Assembly (NCBI GenBank): GCA_902384585.1
Contig: CABMCJ010000004.1
Coordinates: forward strand, 510,086 to 574,085
Reading direction: 5' to 3'
Source: Candidatus Anstonella stagnisolia
GTDB taxonomy: Archaea > Micrarchaeota > Micrarchaeia > Anstonellales > Anstonellaceae
Length of the DNA stretch: 64,000 nt
Position numbers and translations under genes: made by a program. This document shows, one piece after another, positions 1 to 8,005 of the stretch. The notes beneath the pieces are model-generated. The model did no database searches and was not told the origin of the DNA. It was given only the letters and a program-made list of their open reading frames with translations. Within the stretch, counting starts at the first letter, position 1; every line of letters begins with the position of its first letter.

Positions 1-1
1 C

Positions 2-532
2 AATATAATTTGGAAAAAGCCGGACGGAATAGGGCAGAATGCAAGGAGCGGGGCTGCAAAGCGCTTCGGGGTGCTAATGCAAAACCCCTATCCAATGTAT
101 TATTACCCAAACAACATTTACGAGCACATCCTCATTTTCAGAAAAGGCGTTTTCAATTTCAGGAAGCCGACCATGCAGCAGAAAGTAGGGGCAATGCTGG
201 ACATAGAGCAGGCAAAGAAGCGCTGGAATACCGATATTTGGACAATGGCTGCGGCAACCGTGAACCAGTACACTAAAGTGCATCCGGCAATGTTCCCTGA
301 GGAATTGCCTGAGGGCTTAATCCGGCTTTACACTTTCAAGGGCGAGACCGTTCTGGACCCTTTTCTTGGCAGCGGCACAACGCTAAAGGTAGCTCGGGCG
401 CTATCGCGCGGCTGCATAGGCTACGAGATAAACCCGGACTATCTGCCACTGATTAGGAAAAAGGCGGGCTTTGACTTGGAAGGAAAACTGGATGTAAAAT
501 ACCAAGGAGGTGGTAGGAATGAAAGGGGCTAG
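2..532 (+). CDS. DNA methyltransferase, C-terminal part (5' end outside window)
   Basis: The frame is open from the first complete codon, so the gene starts before the window. The visible 176 residues end with the SAM-binding motif I (V-L-D-P-F-L-G-S-G-T-T) followed by G-C-I-G-Y-E-I-N-P-D-Y, typical of N4-cytosine/N6-adenine methyltransferases. The upstream W-K-K-P-D-G and I-L-I-F-R-K segments also fit this family. Motif I lies at the C-terminus, so the catalytic (D/N/S)PP(Y/W) motif should lie upstream, as in beta-class enzymes. The gene overlaps the first gene of the secretion operon by 14 nt, so it is probably co-transcribed. It could be an orphan methylase of a mobile element; its target cannot be read from the sequence. 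Confidence 0.85.
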   Translation, partial: NIIWKKPDGIGQNARSGAAKRFGVLMQNPYPMYYYPNNIYEHILIFRKGVFNFRKPTMQQKVGAMLDIEQAKKRWNTDIWTMAAATVNQYTKVHPAMFPEELPEGLIRLYTFKGETVLDPFLGSGTTLKVARALSRGCIGYEINPDYLPLIRKKAGFDLEGKLDVKYQGGGRNERG

Positions 533-836
533 GGCAAAACAAATCCTAGCCCCGCTCATGCTTTTTGCATTGGCGGGGTTAGCGAGTGCCGAGCTTGTTA
601 TTCCGGCAGACCAGCCTGTTTGCAGGCTGTACGGGATAATACAGGTGCTTGGCACGGTGGCGGGAGTCCTGATAGCCGCCTATGCAGGGTTCATCCTTGC
701 GAGCAGCAACGACATAAACGAGCGCAATACGGCAAAGCAGCTTTTGGGAGGGGTAGTCCTCGGGCTGATAATAATCTGGATTGCGCCGCTGCTTGTGAAG
801 AGCCTTGTTGGGGTTGCTGACGTGTGTGGGTGGTAG
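519..836 (+). CDS. VirB2/TrbC-like small membrane pilin subunit
   Basis: A protein of 105 residues with an N-terminal signal peptide (A-G-L-A-S-A|E at about residue 25) and two hydrophobic helices joined by a short polar loop with N-D-I-N-E-R-N. This is the size and topology of VirB2/TrbC pilins, which form the pilus of type IV secretion systems. The ATG at 519 is chosen because the strong ribosome site AAGGAGGTG lies 7 nt before it; a GTG at 510 would fall inside that site. It heads an operon running to a VirB4 ATPase. The family call rests on size, topology and neighbours, not on a diagnostic motif. Confidence 0.75.
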   Translation: MKGARAKQILAPLMLFALAGLASAELVIPADQPVCRLYGIIQVLGTVAGVLIAAYAGFILASSNDINERNTAKQLLGGVVLGLIIIWIAPLLVKSLVGVADVCGW

Positions 837-1057
837 GCTTGGACTTGGTTGGGATAGCCGATGCCATACGAGCCATTGCGGTTTTCTTTGCCGTGATGGT
901 TTGCGCATACGCGGGGCTGGTGCTCATGACGAGCAGGAACCCGCTGCAGAGGGCGGAGTGGAAGGAGATAGTCATAGGGGTTTTCGTGGGGCTATCAGTG
1001 ATTTTCATTGCGCCTATCATATCCGCGCTACTGAGCGGAGGGAATTATTGCAGGTGA
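824..1057 (+). CDS. second VirB2/TrbC-like small membrane protein
   Basis: A 77-residue protein with two hydrophobic helices separated by a polar loop (T-S-R-N-P-L-Q-R-A-E-W-K). The layout matches the mature part of the preceding pilin-like gene, including the hydrophobic-loop-hydrophobic pattern and an I-A-P-(L/I) stretch late in helix 2. It lacks an obvious cleavable signal peptide. The start is uncertain: GTG at 824 overlaps the upstream gene by 13 nt and a GTG at 830 is also possible. Tandem VirB2-like genes could encode major and minor pilins. It might instead act as a VirB3-like inner-membrane subunit, although a PrgI/VirB3-like part is fused to the ATPase downstream. Confidence 0.65.
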   Translation: MWVVGLDLVGIADAIRAIAVFFAVMVCAYAGLVLMTSRNPLQRAEWKEIVIGVFVGLSVIFIAPIISALLSGGNYCR

Positions 1058-1063
1058 GAAGAT

Positions 1064-2584
1064 ATGAGATTTGAAATTTACATTTTGCTTTTGATTGGGA
1101 TTGCTTACGCTATCCCAGTGTGCCCGCAGTATCCGCACAACGATTTTGTGTGGGGAACTGATTATCGGCAGCCTGTGAGGCCTGGAGACTCACTTGTTGA
1201 CAATTGCAGGAACCTTGCCTTGGCGGATAGGGGCGTTTGCGAGCATCTTGGGAATTTGAGCAATGAGCAGAAGAAAATGCTCATAATGGATAATCTGGTG
1301 CAGAATAGCAGCTCGCCAGCTTTGGGGGAGTCACGGAATTGGAATTATGCGCTGCAATTCACAAAATATCCTCCTGACAATTCTTCCACTGCAAGCTCCG
1401 GCAGCATTCGGGATGCATGGGTGCGCGTTCTTTCCTTGCAGCCCTCGGTTATTTTGAACTCCACCGGACAGCTTTTCATAAACGGAACCGGAGAGCTTTA
1501 TTCGCAGGCAGGGTTTAGCTTTGTTGTGACTAAGCAGAATTTTGGAGGTGATTGCAGGACGGATTATGCAGTGTGCGGCTATAATTATGCCATTCAGAAT
1601 TACGACAATGGGCAGGGTATAGGGAGCGGCACAAAAGCGAATTTTAGCGTTTTGCAGGTGCATAATTCAAGCAATGTTTTCCAGTCACGCCTCAGCGTGA
1701 ACTCCGAGTATTTCATCCACCACTACCATCTTGTTAGGCACTGTGTTGGGAGATTCTGCTTTACAACGTGCGACTATTACCGCAGCGATGATGTGCGGAA
1801 TTCGCTAAGCGCAACGGACAACAAGACAGCTTACTATTATGGCTTCAATCACACGGAAAAATCAATTGTTGATTCCTTTGAGAACGGGCTTTTGGACGGC
1901 TGGCTTGCGGTTAATTTGAGCAAGGACTTTGGAAACCTCAAATTCAGCGTGGGCAATTCCTGGCTGAGAATTCAGAGCATGCAATATCAGATTACTTACA
2001 GCCTGCCGCCTTACAATATACTTACGCCAGAGGCGTTTGAGGACAAGAAGGTGCAGGATTACAATATAGTAGTGCTTGGCAGGCAAACCGGAACCAACGC
2101 GAGCGCCACTAGTGAAAAAATCCATTTTCAGGTAAACGCAAACGGCATTAACTGCTCGCTTGAGGTTAATTCGCATTTTGGGGTTTGGAAAAACAGCAGC
2201 TTTTGCAGGGAGCTTAACCAAAGCCCCATAATTTCGCTCAGGCTTGCCAACAGGACAAACTCAACGTTCACTATAGGCTTGAGGTTTTACGATAATGTAA
2301 GCGGCTTGGCGCTTGTTGGGAAGCAAATAAGCGTTTCTTATGCAGGAACAATGCAGGAAGTAGTAACGGACGGGCTTGGGCAGGCTGTAACAGCATTCAA
2401 TTACACCAAAATAAACAGCCTTGTGCGCGCTGAATTTGAAACAGACTTCCAAATCAAGAGCGCAATGGCGGTTTTCATACTGCCGCCAAAAGAGCCCGAT
2501 TTCTTCTCTTATGCGTTGTACCTTTTTGCGCTGATGATAATTGCCTATTTGCTTTATAGGCTGGCAAGGAGGCTGATGGGATGA
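1064..2584 (+). CDS. secreted, C-terminally membrane-anchored surface protein
   Basis: A protein of 506 residues beginning with a signal peptide (hydrophobic residues 4-15, A-Y-A|I near 16) and ending with a single membrane helix (about 482-500) and a basic tail R-L-A-R-R-L-M. The ectodomain has many N-x-S/T sites and several cysteines. A segment near residues 260-310 resembles a LamG-like beta sandwich, and one near 400-470 resembles an Ig/Big-type domain. The GGTGAGA site before the ATG supports this start. It sits between pilin-like genes and a VirB6-like gene and overlaps the latter by 4 nt, so it is likely an exposed component of the secretion apparatus, perhaps for contact. I do not recognise a named family. 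Confidence 0.75.
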   Translation: MRFEIYILLLIGIAYAIPVCPQYPHNDFVWGTDYRQPVRPGDSLVDNCRNLALADRGVCEHLGNLSNEQKKMLIMDNLVQNSSSPALGESRNWNYALQFTKYPPDNSSTASSGSIRDAWVRVLSLQPSVILNSTGQLFINGTGELYSQAGFSFVVTKQNFGGDCRTDYAVCGYNYAIQNYDNGQGIGSGTKANFSVLQVHNSSNVFQSRLSVNSEYFIHHYHLVRHCVGRFCFTTCDYYRSDDVRNSLSATDNKTAYYYGFNHTEKSIVDSFENGLLDGWLAVNLSKDFGNLKFSVGNSWLRIQSMQYQITYSLPPYNILTPEAFEDKKVQDYNIVVLGRQTGTNASATSEKIHFQVNANGINCSLEVNSHFGVWKNSSFCRELNQSPIISLRLANRTNSTFTIGLRFYDNVSGLALVGKQISVSYAGTMQEVVTDGLGQAVTAFNYTKINSLVRAEFETDFQIKSAMAVFILPPKEPDFFSYALYLFALMIIAYLLYRLARRLMG

Positions 2585-3531
2585 GGCTGCCCCTTGCTTT
2601 CGCGTTTGGGTTTTTCCTGTTTGCCCTAGCGCACGCGGAAATGAACGTTACCCTGCCGCAAAGCGCCTGCGGGCAGAACGGGGATATACTTGCAGTGCTG
2701 AACAACCTTCCGGCTTGCATTTCCGAGTCCGTCTTTACTACGCTTGCCTCTGGAATGGTTTACACGAGCCAGCAGTTTCTGCATTATGCGATTGATTTTG
2801 TGAGCGCCACGCCTGATTTGGCATGGTTTTGCGCCCCATATAATCAGCTGATGGCTCTTCTGGAAAGCCTGTATTCAATAGCGCTCATGGGAGTTGGATT
2901 CTACTATATTGTGCAAGCGTCGGAAGTGGAGGGAAGGATAAGGGCAAAGCAATGGCTCAAGGACGCATTTTTCATGATAGTGGTGCTTACGTTCTCCTTC
3001 AATATTTTTGACGCGCTTGTTTCGCTCAATCATTATTTCACGAGCTCGCTCTTGAATGAGCAGGTTTTGGGAATGTTCAGTGCGAACATTTCCTTTGCCT
3101 CCATAATATTCGCCCTTGTAGTCCTCACGGGCATACTCTTTACTGCGGGGATTACGTTTGTTACGCTGCTTATGCGCTACCTGCTTGTTCCTTTCCTTCT
3201 GTTGCTTTTCCCTGTTTCAATTTTTCTGTATTTCACGCCCTTTGGAAGGGGATGGGGCAGTGCTTTCCTGCGCGCCATTGTGATAATAGTATTTATGACC
3301 GCTATTGATGCGCTTTTCCTGTTTGCGCTCTCCTCGCTTTTCAATGTGCAAGACCAGAACCTTGCCGCGCCTTTTGTCAGGTCGTTTTCGCTCATGGTTG
3401 GCTTCGGGATGGTTGGGGTGCTTAATGTGGCACTTTTCATTATGGCGCTCCTTTCGCTTGCAGAGCCGGCGCTGGGGGCTGCTGGTCCGCTGAAGTGGCT
3501 TGCTTTGCCCGTTGTCTATAGCCTGCTGTGA
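2581..3531 (+). CDS. VirB6/TrbL-like polytopic membrane protein
   Basis: A 316-residue protein with a signal-like N-terminus (A-L-A-H-A|E), a periplasmic-type segment with cysteines, then five or six membrane helices between about residues 90 and 310. The central part contains F-T-P-F-G-R-G-W-G-S-A-F-L-R between helices, which resembles the (F/P)-F-T-R-x2-G-x2-L core repeated in the six membrane proteins at 50-62 kb. VirB6/TrbL proteins form the inner-membrane channel core of type IV secretion systems. The gene overlaps its upstream neighbour by 4 nt and its stop overlaps the start of the VirB4 gene. The assignment comes from topology and gene order and is not a sequence-family match I can prove. 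Confidence 0.7.
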   Translation: MRLPLAFAFGFFLFALAHAEMNVTLPQSACGQNGDILAVLNNLPACISESVFTTLASGMVYTSQQFLHYAIDFVSATPDLAWFCAPYNQLMALLESLYSIALMGVGFYYIVQASEVEGRIRAKQWLKDAFFMIVVLTFSFNIFDALVSLNHYFTSSLLNEQVLGMFSANISFASIIFALVVLTGILFTAGITFVTLLMRYLLVPFLLLLFPVSIFLYFTPFGRGWGSAFLRAIVIIVFMTAIDALFLFALSSLFNVQDQNLAAPFVRSFSLMVGFGMVGVLNVALFIMALLSLAEPALGAAGPLKWLALPVVYSLL

Positions 3532-6500
3532 TGCTTATGGGATACGATATACCAGACGAGATAAAATACAAGGAGAAGATAATTCTCAACCTTGACATGC
3601 GCCAGCTTGGCTACTTTGTGCTCTTTGGTGTGCTTGCGCTCCTTTTGTACAACCTCCCGATAAGCGATGAGTGGCGTTTTGTGCCTCCTGCGCTCTCGCT
3701 TCTTATCGGGATTGCTTTTGCATTCCTGAACATTGAAGAGATGCTGCTTGATTTTGTTGCGTATATGCGCAACGTAAGGAGGGCAAGCCCGGATGAGTTG
3801 GCAGCGCAAAACTTCATTGGGATAAAAGCCATCAAGAGCAACGCCGTTTATCTTGACAATGGGGAGCTGCGTGCAATACTGAAAGTTGAGCCCGTAAATT
3901 TTGAGCTTTTTGAGGAGGAGCGCAAGAAGTCCCTTATTTCAAATTACAGGGATTTTCTCAACCATCTTACGAGCCCCGTGCAGGTGCTTGTGAGGACTAC
4001 GGATGCAAGCCTTTCGGACTACTTTGAGAAGCAGGAAAAGAAATTCCAGTATTCCGCAAAAGAGTTCAGTTTTATTTATACGGACTTTCGCGTGTTTGAA
4101 GAAAAATACATGGAGGAGAACAAGGTCAAGGAGAGGCATTATTATCTCGTTGTCGGGCACCAGCCAAAAAGGCGCATTGCAAAGGCGGTTAAGGCGGTTT
4201 TGGATACCTCAGATAGCGAACTTAAGCAGCTTGAGCAGAATGTGCAGATAATAATTGAGAAGCTGGGGAAGTGCGGGCTTGCGGCAAAGAGACTTGAAAA
4301 CAGGGAAATAACTGAACTGCTGCTTTCCTACTCTGAATATGGCGCTAAAGATGCGCAGGCAAGCGAGCAGGTGAAAAAGAAAAAAGCTGGCATACTTTCC
4401 AAGCTGTTTGGAAAAAGGAAAGTGGAAAACGAAGAACCTGAAAAAAGCCTGTTCCGTTTTATGCTTACTCCTTCGTTTGATGTGAGGCCTGAATATGCGA
4501 AAGTGAACGAGACTTGGCACAAGATAGTGAAGGTTGCAGGCTACCCTCGCAAAGTTGAGGACGGGTGGCTGCATTCTTTCCTTGGGAAAAACGAGGGGTA
4601 CGATATAGCGCTGCATATCCATCCCTCAACCATCGCGCAAACCCTTGTTCTGCTGCACAACCAGATAATACGCCAAACCGCGGACTTGATAGTGAGCACT
4701 GCAAAGGGAACGCCCAACCCTGCCCTTGAGATAAAGAAGAGCGACACTATGAGGACGTATGAGCAGCTATACAAGGGCGAGGAGAAACTGTTTCGCGTGT
4801 CCCTTTACCTTGACAACAAGGAGGCTGATTTGGAAAAGCTTGATTTGCTTGCTGAAAAGTGCAATGCAAACCTGAATGCGCTGCTCATGGTGCCAAAGGC
4901 TGCAAAATACCGCATGGCTGAGGGGATAAAATCAACGCTTCCGCTTGGGACGGATGCGCTTGGTGCTCAAAGGGAATTCTTGACAAGCGCGCTTAGCGCG
5001 ACCTTTCCCTTTATTTCGCCTGCAAGCACCAGGCGGGAAGGCATAATGTTTGCGCATGAGGAGGAGACCAAAAACCCGCTCTTTATTGATTTTGATTCCA
5101 TGAGCAACAAGCACTTTTTCGTACTGGGGATTTCAGGCTCTGGGAAAAGCTACACTGCGAAATACCTCACAATACAGCACCTGCTAAACGAGGAGGCGAG
5201 GGTTTACATACTTGACCCGAACGCGGAATACAGGGATTTGGCAGGCAAGCTGAACGGGGAGGTCGTGGAGCTTTCCAAGGACTCCGAGTCCATAATAAAC
5301 GTCTTTGACATGCAAGGGGAGGATTTTGGTGGCAAGATGATTTCTCTTATTTCCGTGTTTGATATAATTTGCGGAGGGCTGACCGAGAGCCAGAAGGGCG
5401 TGCTGAACGAAGCACTGCTTGAGGTTTACAAGAAAAAGGGGATAGTTTATGGCAAGCCCGCAACGTGGGCGAAAAAGCCGCCAACCTTCAGCGACTTTCG
5501 GCTGGTTTTGGAAAGCGTGCTGAAAAGGGCGGGCAGGCGCAAATCCTTTGTTGAGGACAGGAGCGTGGAGGTGCTGCTGAACAGGGTGAGGATGTACAGC
5601 AAGAGCGGCTTTTTCGGCTTCCTTGACAAGCAGACAAAAATCACCCTCAAAAGCGAGTTTGTGGATTTTGATTTGAGCAGGCTTCCCGCGCCAGTGAAAA
5701 AGCTCATGATGTTTGTTGTGCTGGCTTTGGTGGCAAGGGAAATAAGGAGGGACACAAAGCCCAAGGTTGTGCTCATAGATGAGGGCTGGTCGCTGCTTCG
5801 CAGCCCGGAAGCTGAGAATTACATATTGGAGTTCATTAAAACCTCAAGGAAATACAATGCTTCCATCGGATTTATCACGCAGGAAATAGAGGATTTGCTT
5901 AGGAGCGAGGGAGGCAGGAGCATACTCAACCTCACTTCCACGAAAATAATACTGCGGCAGAATCCGAGCAACCTTGAGCTTGTTTCAAAGGGACTTAAGC
6001 TGAACGATAATGAGAAGGACTTTTTGCTTAGGGCGGAGAAGGGGCACGGCATACTGATAACAGAGGCAGGGCATTACCGCTTTTTCACAATTGCGCCTCC
6101 GCTGATACACGCAATGATAACAACCGACCCGAACGAGGCGCAGAAAATTGTTGAGAAAAAGGAAAGCGAGTATGCCAAAAAAGAGGTAAAGATAGATTTG
6201 GGGCGCGGCTATTACAGGCTGAGCGAGATAAGCAAAAAGCAGGAGGAGGTTTTGAGGAAAGAGGGATATGTGCTGCACAAGGAAAAGCTCAGGGCACATG
6301 AGGGCTCTGCTTATTATCTGGTAAAAACGCAGGGCAACGAGACTGCCGAACATGCGCTTTTCTGCTGGTTCATTGCAGCTAAGTTTAAGGAAAGGAAACT
6401 GAAAGCACAGGTTGATTTTGAGGGAAAGGCGGATGTTTTGGTTACAATTGGCAAGAAAAAAATCTGTTTTGAGATTGAAACCGGAAACAACATGTTTAGC

Positions 6501-6668
6501 AGTCCTGAAGAACTGATGCCGCGCATTGAAGGAAGGCTGAGAGAGTTTGATGAGGTAGTAATTTTGGTTACGGACAGACTGCAAAAAGACAAGTACGCCA
6601 AGCTGGCAAGGACGATAACAAGGGCAGAGATAGATAGCATAGTTGATGAGATGACAGGCAAATATTAA
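3531..6668 (+). CDS. virB4: PrgI (VirB3-like)-VirB4 ATPase fusion with C-terminal nuclease-like domain
   Basis: A protein of 1045 residues. Residues 1-90 match the PrgI pattern: I-P-D-E-I-K-Y-K-E-K-I-I followed by two membrane helices, the equivalent of VirB3. A VirB4/TraC N-terminal region follows. Walker A is G-I-S-G-S-G-K-S at 533-540 and Walker B is V-L-I-D-E-G-W (D750, E751), followed by the R-K-Y-N-A-S-I-G-F-I-T-Q-E motor segment usual in VirB4. The last 150 residues have D at about 968 and F-E-I-E-T-G at about 980-985, resembling a PD-(D/E)xK fold with E in place of the usual lysine. VirB4 ATPases power pilus assembly and substrate transport at the inner membrane. ATG 3531 overlaps the preceding stop; GTG 3528 and ATG 3537 are alternatives. 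Confidence 0.92.
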   Translation: MLMGYDIPDEIKYKEKIILNLDMRQLGYFVLFGVLALLLYNLPISDEWRFVPPALSLLIGIAFAFLNIEEMLLDFVAYMRNVRRASPDELAAQNFIGIKAIKSNAVYLDNGELRAILKVEPVNFELFEEERKKSLISNYRDFLNHLTSPVQVLVRTTDASLSDYFEKQEKKFQYSAKEFSFIYTDFRVFEEKYMEENKVKERHYYLVVGHQPKRRIAKAVKAVLDTSDSELKQLEQNVQIIIEKLGKCGLAAKRLENREITELLLSYSEYGAKDAQASEQVKKKKAGILSKLFGKRKVENEEPEKSLFRFMLTPSFDVRPEYAKVNETWHKIVKVAGYPRKVEDGWLHSFLGKNEGYDIALHIHPSTIAQTLVLLHNQIIRQTADLIVSTAKGTPNPALEIKKSDTMRTYEQLYKGEEKLFRVSLYLDNKEADLEKLDLLAEKCNANLNALLMVPKAAKYRMAEGIKSTLPLGTDALGAQREFLTSALSATFPFISPASTRREGIMFAHEEETKNPLFIDFDSMSNKHFFVLGISGSGKSYTAKYLTIQHLLNEEARVYILDPNAEYRDLAGKLNGEVVELSKDSESIINVFDMQGEDFGGKMISLISVFDIICGGLTESQKGVLNEALLEVYKKKGIVYGKPATWAKKPPTFSDFRLVLESVLKRAGRRKSFVEDRSVEVLLNRVRMYSKSGFFGFLDKQTKITLKSEFVDFDLSRLPAPVKKLMMFVVLALVAREIRRDTKPKVVLIDEGWSLLRSPEAENYILEFIKTSRKYNASIGFITQEIEDLLRSEGGRSILNLTSTKIILRQNPSNLELVSKGLKLNDNEKDFLLRAEKGHGILITEAGHYRFFTIAPPLIHAMITTDPNEAQKIVEKKESEYAKKEVKIDLGRGYYRLSEISKKQEEVLRKEGYVLHKEKLRAHEGSAYYLVKTQGNETAEHALFCWFIAAKFKERKLKAQVDFEGKADVLVTIGKKKICFEIETGNNMFSSPEELMPRIEGRLREFDEVVILVTDRLQKDKYAKLARTITRAEIDSIVDEMTGKY

Positions 6669-6689
6669 TTGGGGGCGAAACTATTGAAA

Positions 6690-6799
6690 TAAGCGCAATT
6701 GGCAACCAGAACGCCGTTTTAAGCGCAGATTAAGCGCAATTCTTGCAGTAGTGATTTGTTTCCAGCTAGCAGGAAAAATTAAGCGCAGGAATAAGCGCA
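6690..6799 (+). repeat. five TAAGCGCA direct repeats
   Basis: TAAGCGCA occurs at 6690, 6720, 6731, 6780 and 6792, all in the same direction, within 110 bp of the 199-bp gap between the VirB4 gene and the next operon. Two pairs are 11-12 bp apart, about one helical turn. The arrangement resembles operator or iteron arrays. The downstream TATA box lies about 40 bp after the last copy, so the repeats could bind a regulator of the next gene or a replication initiator. Confidence 0.7.
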
Positions 6800-6838
6800 A
6801 TGAGGAATTCTCAATTTGGTAGTTCTCAACGAAAAAGC

Positions 6839-6844
6839 ATTTAA
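6839..6844 (+). promoter_or_regulatory. TATA box for the gene at 6868
   Basis: TTTAAA lies about 26 bp before the ATG at 6868, the spacing expected for a leaderless archaeal transcript. No Shine-Dalgarno site is present. Confidence 0.6.
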
Positions 6845-6867
6845 ACACACTTCTACATAAGAATAGC

Positions 6868-8001
6868 ATGAGACGCGAAGACCCCTTATACGACTCCTTG
6901 ATGGATGCGCCAGCCAAAAGAGGAAAGGCGATGAAGCCCAAGGACGTAATGCGCCTGAAGGAGCAGCTTCGCCACCTTCCTGAAGAGCCCGAAGTTTCCC
7001 AAACCATCAAAGCGCAGGGAAGCAATGGAAAAGTGCAGAAGCCGGTTGCAGCCAAGGAAGAGCAGCCAGCCTCCCAGAAAAAAGACCCATCAATACCAGA
7101 TTTTACTTTTACAGAAAGAGAATTTGCACTAATTGAAGAATTGTCTACGCAGCCGCTGCCAAATACGGTGGGACTCACAGACAAGGGATATATGCAGAGG
7201 CTTCTTGATGCAATAGACGCAATGGAAGGCGCGCCATCGGAAAGCGGCATGCGCGATAAGGCAAGGGTGGATTACACAGCATACGAAAAATTCCTTGTGC
7301 GCAACCCTGAAATGGAAGCGCTCCTGAAAAAGAGGAGGCTTGGCAAGCTTAACGAATTGCCCCAGCAGCAGATTTTCCATTATAGGATAGGACAGGGCGA
7401 GCAGTGGCTGAAGGACGCGGTAAACGAAAGAAAGAGATTTTTCATACTTGGAGCGCTCAATGTAGAAGGCGGGAAAAGCGTGCTTAGCAAATTCCCAACA
7501 ACAGGGGCGATAGAGGCACACTTGGGCATGACAGGAAAATCCCTTTCTGATTTTGTAGCAGCGCCGCCAGAATGGAAGGCGCAATTTCAGCAGGCAATGA
7601 TATTGTGGGCGCAAACCGCTCCTGAAAAGGATTTTCTCACTGGTTTGAAGTTCGGCGAGCTTGACGATTACATTGTGCCCGCCTGCGCCCTGCGCTTCAC
7701 GGATTTGCAGGTAGCAGCGATAAGGGAACTGGAAAGGGTGCCTTCAGATACTTCAATAGCGGAAAAGATGACCGAGAAATACGGAGTGAACGTGCCTGTG
7801 AACACAATAGTGATGCACAGAAAATGGCTTGAGGAGAATGGCAAAAAGAGGAAGGTATATAGGGAGCAGATTGAACAAATTGAGCAGGCAAAACTTGAAC
7901 TTATGCGGGGGGGGGAAGCCGCAAAAGCACAGGAATGGAACAGTGCAAAACGGAAACGCAAAACCCTTGCTTGCCTCCGGCAAGCTTATCCAAAGCCTTG
8001 A
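6868..8001 (+). CDS. unrecognised protein, possible DNA-binding; may be first half of a frameshifted gene
   Basis: A soluble 377-residue protein with a charged, Lys/Gln/Pro-rich first 80 residues and a helical middle. Near residues 275-325 there is an HTH-like segment (S-I-A-E-K-M-T-E-K-Y-G-V-N-V-P-V-N-T-I). I do not recognise the family. A run of nine G at 7907-7915 lies near the 3' end. After it this frame gives only 29 more residues (E-A-A-K-A-Q-E...) before the stop at 8001, while the +1 frame continues openly to 8965. With eight G the two frames would form one protein of about 698 residues. The start is supported by the TATA box and no leader. It is the first gene after the secretion operon. 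Confidence 0.7.
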   Translation: MRREDPLYDSLMDAPAKRGKAMKPKDVMRLKEQLRHLPEEPEVSQTIKAQGSNGKVQKPVAAKEEQPASQKKDPSIPDFTFTEREFALIEELSTQPLPNTVGLTDKGYMQRLLDAIDAMEGAPSESGMRDKARVDYTAYEKFLVRNPEMEALLKKRRLGKLNELPQQQIFHYRIGQGEQWLKDAVNERKRFFILGALNVEGGKSVLSKFPTTGAIEAHLGMTGKSLSDFVAAPPEWKAQFQQAMILWAQTAPEKDFLTGLKFGELDDYIVPACALRFTDLQVAAIRELERVPSDTSIAEKMTEKYGVNVPVNTIVMHRKWLEENGKKRKVYREQIEQIEQAKLELMRGGEAAKAQEWNSAKRKRKTLACLRQAYPKP

Positions 8002-8005
8002 TGCG

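Noticed and set aside
6690-6799. The TAAGCGCA repeats as a CRISPR array.
   Set aside because: The repeats are only 8 bp and the spacing is uneven (11 to 49 bp); there are no cas genes in the window.
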